Shown here in pieces: positions 1-7,367 of a DNA stretch of 8,640 nt. Below the pieces are notes generated by a model. It saw nothing but the letters and a program-made list of their open reading frames with translations. It made no database searches and was not told the origin of the DNA. This stretch comes from Eubacteriales bacterium. GTDB taxonomy: Bacteria; Bacillota_A; Clostridia; Lachnospirales; Lachnospiraceae. Within the stretch, counting starts at the first letter, position 1. Every line of letters begins with the position of its first letter. The position numbers and the translations under genes were made by a program. The DNA is taken from NCBI GenBank assembly GCA_030527765.1, contig JAUNAE010000152.1, forward strand, positions 1-8,640, written 5' to 3'.

Positions 1-96
1 TTGTTATCCCCCACTTATAGAAGATGGGGGTCTCCCCGACTGAGGTGAATGCTGATCCCCCAGAAGTTTGCCTTGAACTGAGTCATAGAAGTTCAG
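1..96. repeat. Direct repeat unit, copy A (structured, noncoding)
   Basis: Bases 1-44 are repeated exactly at 227-270. A weaker match continues: 65-96 aligns with 301-332 at about 23 of 32 bases. The unit contains a GC-rich hairpin (8-16 with 21-30, loop atag) and a second stem (tgaact 74-79 with agttca 90-95) whose loop carries agtcata. The copy starts at the window edge, so it may extend to the left. No transposase or credible protein lies with it. I do not recognise the family; it could be a nonautonomous element or a structured RNA, and the transcribed strand is not determined. Confidence 0.8.
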
Positions 97-102
97 TTAA
101 AA

Positions 103-127
103 CGCGAATCTCGCAAGAGGATTCGCG
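103..127. repeat. Stem-loop in spacer between repeat copies
   Basis: A perfect 8-base inverted repeat: cgcgaatc at 103-110 pairs with gattcgcg at 120-127 around a 9-base loop. It lies just left of a larger hairpin and is part of the same palindrome-rich block. No run of T follows on either strand, so it does not look like an ordinary terminator. Confidence 0.7.
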
Positions 128-130
128 CGC

Positions 131-170
131 GAGTTCGGCAGTTGCGAAGCAACTTTCTTCTGCCGAACTC
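131..170. repeat. Nested stem-loop in spacer between repeat copies
   Basis: gagttcggca (131-140) pairs perfectly with tgccgaactc (161-170). Inside it a second perfect stem, gttgc (141-145) with gcaac (149-153), closes a gaa loop, leaving tttcttc unpaired on one side. This gives a long two-part hairpin, as expected of a structured RNA or of a palindromic mobile-element end. No U-tract follows on either strand. Confidence 0.75.
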
Positions 171-187
171 TGCGATCCGCCGGAGGC

Positions 188-274
188 TCATCTCAGTCGG
201 GGATTTAGACCCCCACTGAGACTAATTTGTTATCCCCCACTTATAGAAGATGGGGGTCTCCCCGACTGAGATGA
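188..274. repeat. Long imperfect inverted repeat overlapping repeat copy B
   Basis: Bases 188-202 are the exact reverse complement of 260-274 (15 bases). The pairing resumes with 207-215 against 251-259 (9 bases) after a 4-base bulge (attt, 203-206). The left arm is therefore an inverted partial copy of the repeat unit found at 1-44 and 227-270. The left arm can also fold on itself (191-197 with 215-221). The arms could form a large cruciform or RNA hairpin and would also favour rearrangement. Confidence 0.75.
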
Positions 275-332
275 AAGCTTTATCCAGAAGTTCGCCCGAA
301 AGTTTGCTCTGAGGCAAGTCATAAATGCTCAG
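227..332. repeat. Direct repeat unit, copy B (structured, noncoding)
   Basis: The first 44 bases (227-270) match 1-44 exactly and the rest is a diverged match to copy A, with about 12 extra bases near 291-300. The hairpin seen in copy A at 74-95 is replaced by tctgag (308-313) with ctcaga (328-333): the stem bases differ but still pair, and the loop keeps agtcata. That pattern suggests selection on the fold. The unit ends about 40 bases beyond the 3' end of the last gene of the sensing operon. Confidence 0.8.
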
Positions 333-350
333 ACGAAAATGCGTGCCATT

Positions 351-364
351 AGCCCCGTCCCCAC
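351..364 (-). repeat. REP-like GC-rich motif, left border
   Basis: The minus strand reads gtggggacggggct. The same 14 bases occur in the same orientation at 8573-8586, on the other side of the gene cluster. Short dispersed GC-rich motifs containing ggggacgg are known near REP-associated transposases in several Firmicutes. Assignment to that class here is inference from appearance. It begins 7 bases beyond the stop codon of the family-1 binding-protein gene. No clear U-tract terminator is seen for that gene, so its transcript probably ends in or beyond this repeat region. Confidence 0.5.
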
Positions 365-370
365 AGCAAG

Positions 371-1672
371 TTATTTTTTTAGATAATCGCTGATGCTTCT
401 CTGAAAGATTTTCAATGAGCTGTCTATGTTTCTATCGTCTTCTACAATCTTCGAAATCTCTGCATCTGCAAAAGCAAGCACTTGCTCGTATTTTGCAAAA
501 TGCGGAGCGACACTGCCTTCCTGAATAACGGTTCCAAGCAGCTGACTGTCAATGACCTGTTCTCCCTCATCCATATCTTCCTGAAGAAGAGATGCTGCCT
601 CCGGGGACATTGTCACCTGCTTCAGCACTGAAACTCCCTGAGAATACCGAAAAATATCCATCTGCATTTCTTTCTCATAGGTCAGCTGCTTCAGAAATTC
701 CCATGCCAGCTGCTCGTGTCCTGTATGCTGGCTCATTCCAACAAGAAGTGCATCTACTTCGGAGATATTCTGTCCGTTCTCTCCGGCTGGAAAGGTTGTG
801 CAGTCCCACTGAAAGGTATTGTATTTCTTAATCTTATACGGATAGGTTTTGTAAGTTCTGTATTCTGCAAAAGTCAGAGGCATAAATGCCACATTGCCCT
901 TGTTGAAGTCTTCCTGCGTAACCTTTTGTCCCTTATTCAGACTGTTCAGGTTCCGGAGAAATACCATTGCATTATACATTTCCTCACTGGTGAAATTCAC
1001 TTTCTTTCCATCCTGGATAAACACTTCCGCTCTACTGGTATTCACCACATTTCTCCAGCTGTAATTATAAACACCAAACTGGTCCAACAGTCCATCCCCA
1101 TCTGTATCCTTCGTCACCTTTCGACAAATCTTCAACATATCATCCCAGGTCCAATCCTTCTTCGGAACTTCAATTCCTTCCTTTGCCAGGAGTGTCTTAT
1201 TGAAGAACATCAAAGTCGGCACAGTTTCATACGGAAGAGCGTACTGACTGCCTTTGTTCCTACCAATGTCCAATGCCGTCTTAAAATACTGGTCTTTGTC
1301 GAAATCTTTGTCTTCTTCCATGAGTGAATCCAGATTCTTAAGCACTCCAAGGGAACAGTATTTTGCAAAATCTGTATCCAGAATCATAAATACATCCGGC
1401 AAATCCCCTTTCAAAAGCTTCTGAGCACACCACTCTGAATAATCTTCTTTTAGAATCCCGCTGTCATAATGTACCTTTACATTTGGATGCGTTTCTTCAA
1501 AGGCTTCTATTGCACGATCCATGATCACAAGACTGTTGGCACTCGCCACATCCCAGTTGCTGCCTGTGAACATGCCAAGTTCCAGAACGGTTTTTTCCTC
1601 TTCGGCCATGACAGGCTGCGTCATAAGCAGCATACCCCCTGCCAACAAAGCTAATTTCCGTCGTTTTTTCAT
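371..1672 (-). CDS. Extracellular solute-binding protein, family 1
   Basis: A 433-residue secreted binding protein of the ABC-transporter family 1 type, which usually binds oligosaccharides or related solutes. Residues 1-23 form a signal peptide (KKRRK, a hydrophobic stretch, cleavage near VMA-EEE) with no lipobox cysteine. Family landmarks are GDLPDVFMI at 89-97, the LPYETVPTLMFFNKTLL region at 146-162 and the KDWTWDDML segment at 172-180. A calcium-loop-like DTDGDGLLD sits at 189-197. The ATG has a GGAG site 5 bases upstream. It is the last gene of the sensing operon, 58 bases after the response regulator. No MalF/MalG-type permease for it lies in the window, so it either works with a transporter elsewhere or serves a sensing or auxiliary role (inference). 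The ligand cannot be read from the sequence. Confidence 0.9.
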   Translation of the reverse strand: MKKRRKLALLAGGMLLMTQPVMAEEEKTVLELGMFTGSNWDVASANSLVIMDRAIEAFEETHPNVKVHYDSGILKEDYSEWCAQKLLKGDLPDVFMILDTDFAKYCSLGVLKNLDSLMEEDKDFDKDQYFKTALDIGRNKGSQYALPYETVPTLMFFNKTLLAKEGIEVPKKDWTWDDMLKICRKVTKDTDGDGLLDQFGVYNYSWRNVVNTSRAEVFIQDGKKVNFTSEEMYNAMVFLRNLNSLNKGQKVTQEDFNKGNVAFMPLTFAEYRTYKTYPYKIKKYNTFQWDCTTFPAGENGQNISEVDALLVGMSQHTGHEQLAWEFLKQLTYEKEMQMDIFRYSQGVSVLKQVTMSPEAASLLQEDMDEGEQVIDSQLLGTVIQEGSVAPHFAKYEQVLAFADAEISKIVEDDRNIDSSLKIFQRSISDYLKK

Positions 1673-1730
1673 ATAATCTCCATTACATCACTTTCATCTC
1701 AAGCCATCTCGTCGATGTTTTTTCACATCC

Positions 1731-2402
1731 TCAATCCTGTCTATGACGTTTCACCATACCGGTCTGCACGGCCCAGATTGCAAGCTGTGTTCGGTCTCTG
1801 AGTTCCAGTTTGTTCAGAATCGTACTAAGATAATTTCGTACGGTACCCTCCGAGAGGCAAAGCCGCTCGGCAATTTCCCGATTGCTTGCTCCGGTTCCGA
1901 CTTCCACAATTACCTTCCACTCCGTCTTTGTCAAATCGCTTTCATCCTTGATTCCCACAGGAATTGTAATATCCGACTGAGCCATCTGCGAAAAAAGCCG
2001 CACCACTTTTGTGGCGATATCCGGGTTGATCATGGCTCTTCCACTGTACACCGTGGTAATGGCTTCTTCCAGTTCGTTCATAGAAACACCCTTCAGCAAG
2101 TATCCGCTGGCACCAAATTTCAACGCATTATACACGTATTCATCATCATCGAAGGTTGTCAGAATGATAATTTTGATATCAGGATAGTTTTCCTTAATAA
2201 TCTTTGTACACTGCACTCCATCCATCTTTGGCATACGAATATCCATAAGAATCACATCCGGTGGATTCTCTCTGACACTCCGCACAACCTCCTGACCATT
2301 TGCGGCAACGTCAATGACCTGAATATTTTCTTTACTATTTAATACAATCTGCAGACTCTGACGAATGAGTTCCTGATCGTCTGCTACCAAAACCTTAATC
2401 AT
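1731..2402 (-). CDS. NarL/LuxR-type two-component response regulator
   Basis: A 223-residue DNA-binding response regulator, the expected partner of the kinase encoded just upstream. The receiver domain covers about residues 1-120, with acidic residues D8/D9, phospho-acceptor D54 (LMDIRMPKMDG), T82/T83 and K104 (YLLKG). A LuxR-type helix-turn-helix occupies about 157-212 (LTKTEWKVI, then GASNREIAERLCLSEGTVRNYLS). I chose the ATG at 2402 because the protein then starts MIKVLVADD, as is usual for the family, and GGGGAG lies 6 bases upstream. An in-frame ATG at 2435 lies inside the kinase gene and would add 11 unlikely residues. The start overlaps the last 8 bases of the kinase gene, indicating translational coupling. 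Its targets are probably the neighbouring importer operon and its own operon (inference). Confidence 0.95.
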   Translation of the reverse strand: MIKVLVADDQELIRQSLQIVLNSKENIQVIDVAANGQEVVRSVRENPPDVILMDIRMPKMDGVQCTKIIKENYPDIKIIILTTFDDDEYVYNALKFGASGYLLKGVSMNELEEAITTVYSGRAMINPDIATKVVRLFSQMAQSDITIPVGIKDESDLTKTEWKVIVEVGTGASNREIAERLCLSEGTVRNYLSTILNKLELRDRTQLAIWAVQTGMVKRHRQD

Positions 2403-3696
2403 AATTTTCTCCCCATCGAATTGGAATTCTTGCATTCACGACAAACCCATTGCTTCCATCAAAAGCCACCGTTCCTCCAAGCATCTGAATTCTCTCTTTA
2501 ATATGTTTTGTTCCAAATCCACTTTTCATATTCTTGCATCCGATTCCATCATCACGGATCTGCAGAATAATATCCGACTCCTCCTTGTTCATGGTAATCC
2601 AGATTCTGGAGGCATTTCCATGACGGATTGCATTGGTGATACTTTCCTGTATCACACGATAAATCGCATTCTCTTCATCTTCATCAAATCGAAGATTCTT
2701 GACCTCACAATTGAAATACACCTTAGCTCCGGACACTCTGCTCATATCGTTTACCATCTTTGTAATTGCATGATCCAGACGAAGGCGTTCCAGGGCATCC
2801 GGACGCAATTCACTGACAGATCTTCGAATCTCTCGAATACCATGTCGTGTCACTTCAGAAATGGTTTGAAGCTGCTGCTTCGTCATATCCGGTGCAATGT
2901 CAATGGTTGTAATACAGGCATCAATTCCCGCAGAAATTCCGGTCAATGTATGTCCCAGTGTGTCATGTATCTCCCTGGCAAGACGGTTTCTCTCTCTTGT
3001 CTCAGCCATTTTTTCGGACATGGCGGCATATTCCTGCATCTGCTCATTTACCTTCTCCAGTTCCTCATAGAGTGCATTTACCTCATCAATGGTACCTCTC
3101 TGAGCCATGATAACCTCTGCACAATATAGAACAAAAAGAACGATGTTCATAGAACTCAGAACGTTATAAGCGATCAGCAAATACTGCTTCGTTGACGCAT
3201 CATAAAACTGAATATAGTTTTCAATGGAATACAAGGGAATCCACATGGACATCAGACTGTGGTTCGTCAAAATGAAGCAAGTCAGTGCCAGTATCATCAA
3301 CACAATTTGCGCCTTCCGATTTTTCACATAGACAAGAAGATCTGCAAATACCATAATCAAAATTCCATTGTAATTAAAATTCAGAAGATATACGATTCCA
3401 ACGGCAATAAAAAAATCTGCCAGAAGACTTCCTGTTGCCAGACGTGGATATTTCTTGAAGGTTGTTTCCCGCAAAAAAAAGCTTGCGAGAAGAAGTGCCA
3501 TAAACATTCCACAGAGAATCATCTGATGTCGCGGATTCCATGGCACAGCTTCCACTGTTTCAAGAAAATCTCTGGCATTGTATCTGCCGGAAATCAAATT
3601 GGTGGTAAAAAGAAGAAATGCACTGATTGCCATAATCGCAGTGACATTCAGCACCAGAATACCGATCTGATACCATCGTATTTTTTGAATTTTCAC
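2395..3696 (-). CDS. Sensor histidine kinase, HisKA_3 (DesK/NarL-type), six membrane helices
   Basis: A 433-residue membrane kinase that should phosphorylate the regulator encoded downstream. Six hydrophobic helices lie at about residues 9-31, 58-75, 91-107, 112-124, 131-144 and 172-197. Outside loops fall at about 32-57 and 145-171. A coiled-coil-like linker (about 202-235) leads to the HisKA_3 H-box with H244 (REIHDTLGHTLTGI). The ATPase domain has the N-box ESITNAIRHG (N355), DDGIG (382-386) and SGFGTKHIKERI (392-403). I chose the GTG at 3696: AAGGGAGG lies 6 bases upstream and the start falls 19 bases after the preceding gene's stop. A GTG at 3744 is in frame but would overlap that gene by 29 bases. 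There is no large extracellular sensor domain, so the tethered binding protein upstream is the likely ligand reader (inference). Confidence 0.93.
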   Translation of the reverse strand: MKIQKIRWYQIGILVLNVTAIMAISAFLLFTTNLISGRYNARDFLETVEAVPWNPRHQMILCGMFMALLLASFFLRETTFKKYPRLATGSLLADFFIAVGIVYLLNFNYNGILIMVFADLLVYVKNRKAQIVLMILALTCFILTNHSLMSMWIPLYSIENYIQFYDASTKQYLLIAYNVLSSMNIVLFVLYCAEVIMAQRGTIDEVNALYEELEKVNEQMQEYAAMSEKMAETRERNRLAREIHDTLGHTLTGISAGIDACITTIDIAPDMTKQQLQTISEVTRHGIREIRRSVSELRPDALERLRLDHAITKMVNDMSRVSGAKVYFNCEVKNLRFDEDEENAIYRVIQESITNAIRHGNASRIWITMNKEESDIILQIRDDGIGCKNMKSGFGTKHIKERIQMLGGTVAFDGSNGFVVNARIPIRWGENYD

Positions 3697-3715
3697 CCGG
3701 TGCCTCCCTTTCTCT

Positions 3716-4681
3716 CTACTGCCATCCATTAATTTCGTAGCCACTGAGATTTCCCTTTGTAATTAGATGGCTCTGAAGACTGATGTACGGCTCCACCTCT
3801 TCTCCATCAAGCCATCGATAGGCAACTTCACCGGACATACGGCCAAGCTCCTTTGGACTCTGGGAACTGGTACCTGTCACATATCCAAGATCCAGCATCG
3901 CTTTGAAATCCGGAGAGCCATCCACTCCATAGACCAGCACTCCTTCATCCCGTTTGTATTGCTGAAGGCTTGATAGTCCTCCAAGAGCCGAGGGATCATT
4001 TCCTCCAAACAATACATCAAAGTGAACATCCGGATTTGCCTTCAGATACTCTGCCATAACCGCAGCCGAAACTTCCAGTTCTCCATCACTTGCCTTTTCA
4101 AAAATAATCTCATAATGCTCATTGCCTTCAATGACATCCTTGAAGCCCCGCACACGATCACTGATGGAGGTCTGAATTGGATTATCCAGAATCACAATTT
4201 TTGCGTGATCCAGCCGCTTCACCATATCCTTGGCACATTCCTGACCTGCCTGATAATTATCTGTCTCAATATATGTCACCGTTGCATTCTGATCCTTGAT
4301 CCGTGTATCAATATTGATGATCGGAACTCCCGCCTCTTTGCAGGCATTCACTGCCGGCTGAACAGCTTCCCAATCTACCGGATTCAGGAAAAGGAGTTCA
4401 ATTCCTTCATCCAGCATTTCAAAAATCTGCTCATTCTGTTTCTCCTGATTCTGCAGAGGATCTCTCGTAATCAGAATATCTCCATTCTCCTCTACAACTT
4501 CTTCCAGTGACTCCTGAAGAACATCAAAGAACGGATTGTTTCTTGTCATGTAAGTGCTGCCAAACAGACGAGGGGGTCTCTCTGTGGATGCAGCATTGTT
4601 AATAACCTTTCGCGGAATAAATACAATCCCGATGACCAATACGGCGGTAATTCCTATCCCAATAATGACTGATTTTTTCAT
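3716..4681 (-). CDS. Membrane-tethered sugar-binding protein (periplasmic-binding-protein-like, RbsB family), probable sensor
   Basis: A 321-residue protein of the type I sugar-binding fold (ribose/galactose class). Residues 4-22 form one hydrophobic helix followed by PRK. There is neither a lipobox cysteine nor a convincing signal-peptidase site, so it probably stays anchored with the binding domain outside. Ligand-contact landmarks are NNPFF (48-52), NPVD (100-103), IDTR (124-127), DRVRGF (175-180), GGND (226-229), YGVDGSPD (251-258) and SQSP (273-276). They match the transporter-associated binding protein at 7510-8439 almost one for one, and both end in GWQ. The ATG has AGGAG 6 bases upstream. 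It is the first gene of the operon with the kinase and regulator, so it is most likely the ligand-reading part of a three-component system rather than a transport component. That role is inferred from anchoring and context. Confidence 0.9.
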   Translation of the reverse strand: MKKSVIIGIGITAVLVIGIVFIPRKVINNAASTERPPRLFGSTYMTRNNPFFDVLQESLEEVVEENGDILITRDPLQNQEKQNEQIFEMLDEGIELLFLNPVDWEAVQPAVNACKEAGVPIINIDTRIKDQNATVTYIETDNYQAGQECAKDMVKRLDHAKIVILDNPIQTSISDRVRGFKDVIEGNEHYEIIFEKASDGELEVSAAVMAEYLKANPDVHFDVLFGGNDPSALGGLSSLQQYKRDEGVLVYGVDGSPDFKAMLDLGYVTGTSSQSPKELGRMSGEVAYRWLDGEEVEPYISLQSHLITKGNLSGYEINGWQ

Positions 4682-4727
4682 ATCTGCTCCTGTTTATCAT
4701 GTCCGGCAAAAAAATTTAATTATCTTG

Positions 4728-4755
4728 ATACTATTCAGCTCATTAATCTTTTCAA
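4728..4755 (-). promoter_or_regulatory. Possible promoter of the sensing operon
   Basis: The minus strand reads TTGAAA (4750-4755), a 16-base spacer, then TAGTAT (4728-4733), about 47 bases upstream of the tethered-binding-protein start. The -10 box is only a fair match and GATAAT a little downstream is an alternative. A promoter is expected here because a terminator lies just upstream. Confidence 0.4.
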
Positions 4756-4772
4756 AAAATCAATCAGCTCAT
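4735..4772. promoter_or_regulatory. Direct repeat around the sensing-operon -35 region
   Basis: tcagctcat occurs at 4735-4743 and again at 4764-4772, spaced 29 bases apart, so that the two copies bracket the candidate -35 box. It could be a binding site for the operon's own regulator, but no copy is seen in front of the importer operon. Confidence 0.35.
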
Positions 4773-4785
4773 CAGTCCAAGAAAC

Positions 4786-4817
4786 AATAAAGGACGACTG
4801 AACTGTCGCCCTTTATT
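4786..4817 (-). terminator. Intrinsic terminator after the permease gene
   Basis: aataaagg (4786-4793) pairs with cctttatt (4810-4817), and cgac (4795-4798) with gtcg (4805-4808), around a 6-base loop. On the minus strand the stem ends in TTTATT followed by GTTTCTT. It lies 28 bases after the permease stop and separates the importer operon from the sensing operon. Confidence 0.75.
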
Positions 4818-4845
4818 ATATCACGTTATTTGAAGGATATCTTCA

Positions 4846-5808
4846 TCAACCTTTTCTGTTTCGGATATAGTCGGTGAATACTGCAAGAAGAATTACAAGA
4901 CCTTTTACACAGTACTGCCAAGAGGTGTTAACGTTCATCAGGTTCAGACCATTGTTCAAAACACCAATGATAATCGCACCAATGATCATACCGCCGATTT
5001 TACCGGAACCACCGGCCATGGAAGTTCCACCGACAACTACTGCTGCGATGGCATCCATCTCAGCACCCTCACCAGCGGTTGGCTGTCCGGAGTACATACG
5101 GGAAGCCCAAACAACACCCGCAAGACCTGCCATAATACCAGAATAAGTGTGTACCAGAAATTTAACTCTGGATGTATTGATACCTGAGAATTTTGCTGCC
5201 TGAAGGTTACCACCTACTGCATAAATATGACGTCCAAGCTGGGTCATATTCAGAATAATCGCTGTCAGAATAAGAACAATTGCCATAAGGATAACCGGAA
5301 CCGGAACCGGTCCAACATATCCTGCACCAAGAAACTGCCACTCATCGTTTACAACTCGCACCGGAGATCCACCTGTATAAACCTGTGCGAGACCTTTAGA
5401 AATATTCATAGAAGCAAGAGTTACGATAAACGGCGGGATAGTTGTTTTGGCAACCCAGATACCATTGAACATACCAACAATCATACCAACCAGAATACCG
5501 ATGATAATTGCTACAGGAATCGGAAGACCATAACGGGATACGCATCCTGCTGCAAAGCATCCGGACAATGCAATAACCATACCTACGGAAAGGTCGATAC
5601 CGCCCAGGATAATTACCATGAGCATACCACATGCCAGAAATACGTTCGGTGCAATCTGTCTTAATACGTTAAAAATATTTTTCTGTGTCAAGAAAATACT
5701 GCTTGTTTTTGGGAAAACAGCCAGGAAAATACAAATTACCAATAAAGCAATGATAATTCCCAGGTTTTCCATAAAGTATTGTTTAATACCTTTCAAAGCT
5801 CGCTGCAT
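4846..5808 (-). CDS. rbsC-like: ABC sugar importer permease, RbsC type
   Basis: A 320-residue inner-membrane permease of the ribose/galactose/xylose importer family, close to the family's usual length. It is made almost entirely of hydrophobic helices. Family hallmarks are GGIDLSVG (69-76), TIPPFIVTLASMNISKG (123-139) and the cytoplasmic coupling loop EMDAIAAVVVGGTSMAGGSGK (250-270), which contacts the ATPase. The ATG has GGGAGG with a 6-base spacer and lies 18 bases after the ATPase gene stop. Two copies would form the pore, taking ligand from the secreted binding protein. The substrate is a simple sugar, but which one cannot be decided from the permease. Confidence 0.93.
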   Translation of the reverse strand: MQRALKGIKQYFMENLGIIIALLVICIFLAVFPKTSSIFLTQKNIFNVLRQIAPNVFLACGMLMVIILGGIDLSVGMVIALSGCFAAGCVSRYGLPIPVAIIIGILVGMIVGMFNGIWVAKTTIPPFIVTLASMNISKGLAQVYTGGSPVRVVNDEWQFLGAGYVGPVPVPVILMAIVLILTAIILNMTQLGRHIYAVGGNLQAAKFSGINTSRVKFLVHTYSGIMAGLAGVVWASRMYSGQPTAGEGAEMDAIAAVVVGGTSMAGGSGKIGGMIIGAIIIGVLNNGLNLMNVNTSWQYCVKGLVILLAVFTDYIRNRKG

Positions 5809-5826
5809 AACTTTCCTCCCTCGCGC

Positions 5827-7314
5827 TTATCTAGCGGCCAAATTCATAATTTTTTCCTGAGTAACACCTTCTTCATGACTGAAGCATCCAGTTACTTTAC
5901 CATCCAACATGACATAAATACGGTCACTCATATTCAGGATCTCCGGCATCTCTGAGGAAATCATGATAATTGCCATTCCTGTCTTTGCCAGTTCATTCAT
6001 AATCGAATAAATCTCTGCCTTTGCTCCGACGTCTACACCTCGGGTTGGCTCATCCAGAATCAGCACTTTTGGAGAGGTTGCCAGCCATCTTCCGATCATA
6101 ACCTTCTGCTGGTTTCCACCGGAAAGATTTCCAATCTTCTGCTCCTGTGTTGGTGTCTTTGTTGCCATAAGGTCAATATATTTCTGTGTAATCTCTTCTT
6201 CCTTTGCACGGTTCACAAGCATACCGTGAATAAATTCCTTCAGAACCTCAATCGTGGAATTGAATTTGACACTCTGTACCTTGTACAGACCTTCCAGCTT
6301 ACGATCCTCCGGAACAAGAGCGATTCCGTATTTCATAGCATCTACCGGAGATTTGATGTTCACAGGTTTGCCTTCCAGATATACGGAACCGGTGCTTCCT
6401 TTGGTCAAACCAAAAATAGCTTTCATGGTCTCAGAACGTCCGGCACCTACCAGTCCTGCAAATCCGACAATCTCACCTGCATGCACTTCGAAGGATGCTC
6501 CTTTTGCCATGTTTCCATCATCAATGTTCTCACATTTCAGTACAACCGGCGTATTCTCCTTCAGGAAGTCTCTTGTGTAGTAATTTGTCAGTTCACGTCC
6601 TACCATCATGGCAATCAGGGCATCTTTGTTCGTCTCTTTCACGACCTCGGTTCCTACGTAAGTTCCGTCTCGCATAACCGTTACTCGGTCACAAATCTGC
6701 TCAAGCTCGCTCATCTTATGAGAAATGTAAATGATTCCTACACCATTCGCAGTCAGGGTACGCATTGTTTCAAATAAGAAACTTACCTCTTTGTCAGAAA
6801 TAGAGGAAGTTGGTTCGTCCATTACGAGAATTCTGGAATTATAAGAGATCGCTTTGATAATCTCTACCATCTGCTGCTGTGCAATTGTCAAATTTTTGAT
6901 TAATGTGTCTGCCTTAAAGTTCAATCCATACTTATCAAGCAACTCCTGAGCATCTCTGTTCATCTTTTCCCGTTTGATGAATTTTCCGCCCGGTTCTCTT
7001 CCAAGGAAAATATTCTCTGCCACTGTCATATGGGGAACCAGTACCAACTCCTGGTGAATGATCGCAATGCCATTCTCCTGAGCCGCTTTAACACCATCAA
7101 TGGTTACTGGTTTGCCATCAATAAAGATCTCGCCTTCTTCTGCAATATAAATTCCGCCAAGAACCTTAATCAATGTGGATTTTCCGGCACCATTCTCACC
7201 CAGCAGTGCATGAACTTCTCCCGCACGCAACTCAAAATCCACCGCCTGAAGTGCTTTGACGCCAGGAAAGGATTTATGTATGTTTTTCATTTGAAGCAAT
7301 ACGTGTTCGCTCAT
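5827..7314 (-). CDS. rbsA-like: ABC sugar importer ATP-binding protein with two ABC domains, RbsA/MglA type
   Basis: A 495-residue fused double ATPase that powers the sugar importer. Domain 1 has Walker A GENGAGKST (39-47), Q-loop Q88, a degenerate signature LTIAQQQ (142-148), Walker B ILVMDEP (162-168) and switch H199. Domain 2 has the usual degenerate Walker A GLVGAGRSE (287-295), an intact signature LSGGNQQK (397-404) and Walker B VLILDEP (417-423). One weakened site per protein is normal for this family. I chose the ATG at 7314 because MSEHVLLQMKNIHKSFPGV aligns with known starts and CGGGTGAG lies just upstream. In-frame ATG 7341 and TTG 7371 would add 10 or 19 residues. It follows the internal terminator and a tiny reading frame, and is 18 bases ahead of the permease gene. 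Confidence 0.95.
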   Translation of the reverse strand: MSEHVLLQMKNIHKSFPGVKALQAVDFELRAGEVHALLGENGAGKSTLIKVLGGIYIAEEGEIFIDGKPVTIDGVKAAQENGIAIIHQELVLVPHMTVAENIFLGREPGGKFIKREKMNRDAQELLDKYGLNFKADTLIKNLTIAQQQMVEIIKAISYNSRILVMDEPTSSISDKEVSFLFETMRTLTANGVGIIYISHKMSELEQICDRVTVMRDGTYVGTEVVKETNKDALIAMMVGRELTNYYTRDFLKENTPVVLKCENIDDGNMAKGASFEVHAGEIVGFAGLVGAGRSETMKAIFGLTKGSTGSVYLEGKPVNIKSPVDAMKYGIALVPEDRKLEGLYKVQSVKFNSTIEVLKEFIHGMLVNRAKEEEITQKYIDLMATKTPTQEQKIGNLSGGNQQKVMIGRWLATSPKVLILDEPTRGVDVGAKAEIYSIMNELAKTGMAIIMISSEMPEILNMSDRIYVMLDGKVTGCFSHEEGVTQEKIMNLAAR

Positions 7315-7337
7315 ATACTCACCCGCCTGTAACTTTC

Positions 7338-7367
7338 TCATGTTTGTTGATTGTTTGCCAAATTCAT
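7338..7367 (-). CDS. Possible nine-codon leader peptide ahead of the ATPase gene
   Basis: ATG at 7367 has a clean GGAGG (7374-7378) 6 bases upstream and encodes MNLANNQQT before TGA. The TGA overlaps an ATG at 7341 (ATGA) that is in frame with the ATPase gene, the classic form of translational coupling. Either this is a small leader or the good ribosome site is a coincidence. No homologue is known to me. Confidence 0.3.
   Translation of the reverse strand: MNLANNQQT

Noticed and set aside
24..269. Plus-strand 81-codon frame in the left flank
   Set aside because: It runs straight through the direct repeats and perfect hairpins and its product shows no domain; the open frame follows from the GC-rich repeats.
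1..332. CRISPR array
   Set aside because: Only two direct copies with a 182-base gap and internal inverted arms; no regular spacers and no cas genes.
716..1327. Plus-strand frame of 203 codons
   Set aside because: It is antisense to a clear family-1 binding-protein gene and its product has no recognisable features; likewise for the other plus-strand frames opposite the minus-strand genes.
1673..1730. Hairpin or promoter between regulator and family-1 binding-protein gene
   Set aside because: Only a weak 5-base stem (gatgt/acatc) and no convincing -35/-10 pair; the gene is most simply part of the same transcript.
3697..3744. Kinase start at GTG 3744
   Set aside because: It overlaps the upstream gene by 29 bases. 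GTG 3696 has a much better ribosome site and fits the spacing between genes, although AAAGGGA lies upstream of 3744 and keeps it possible.
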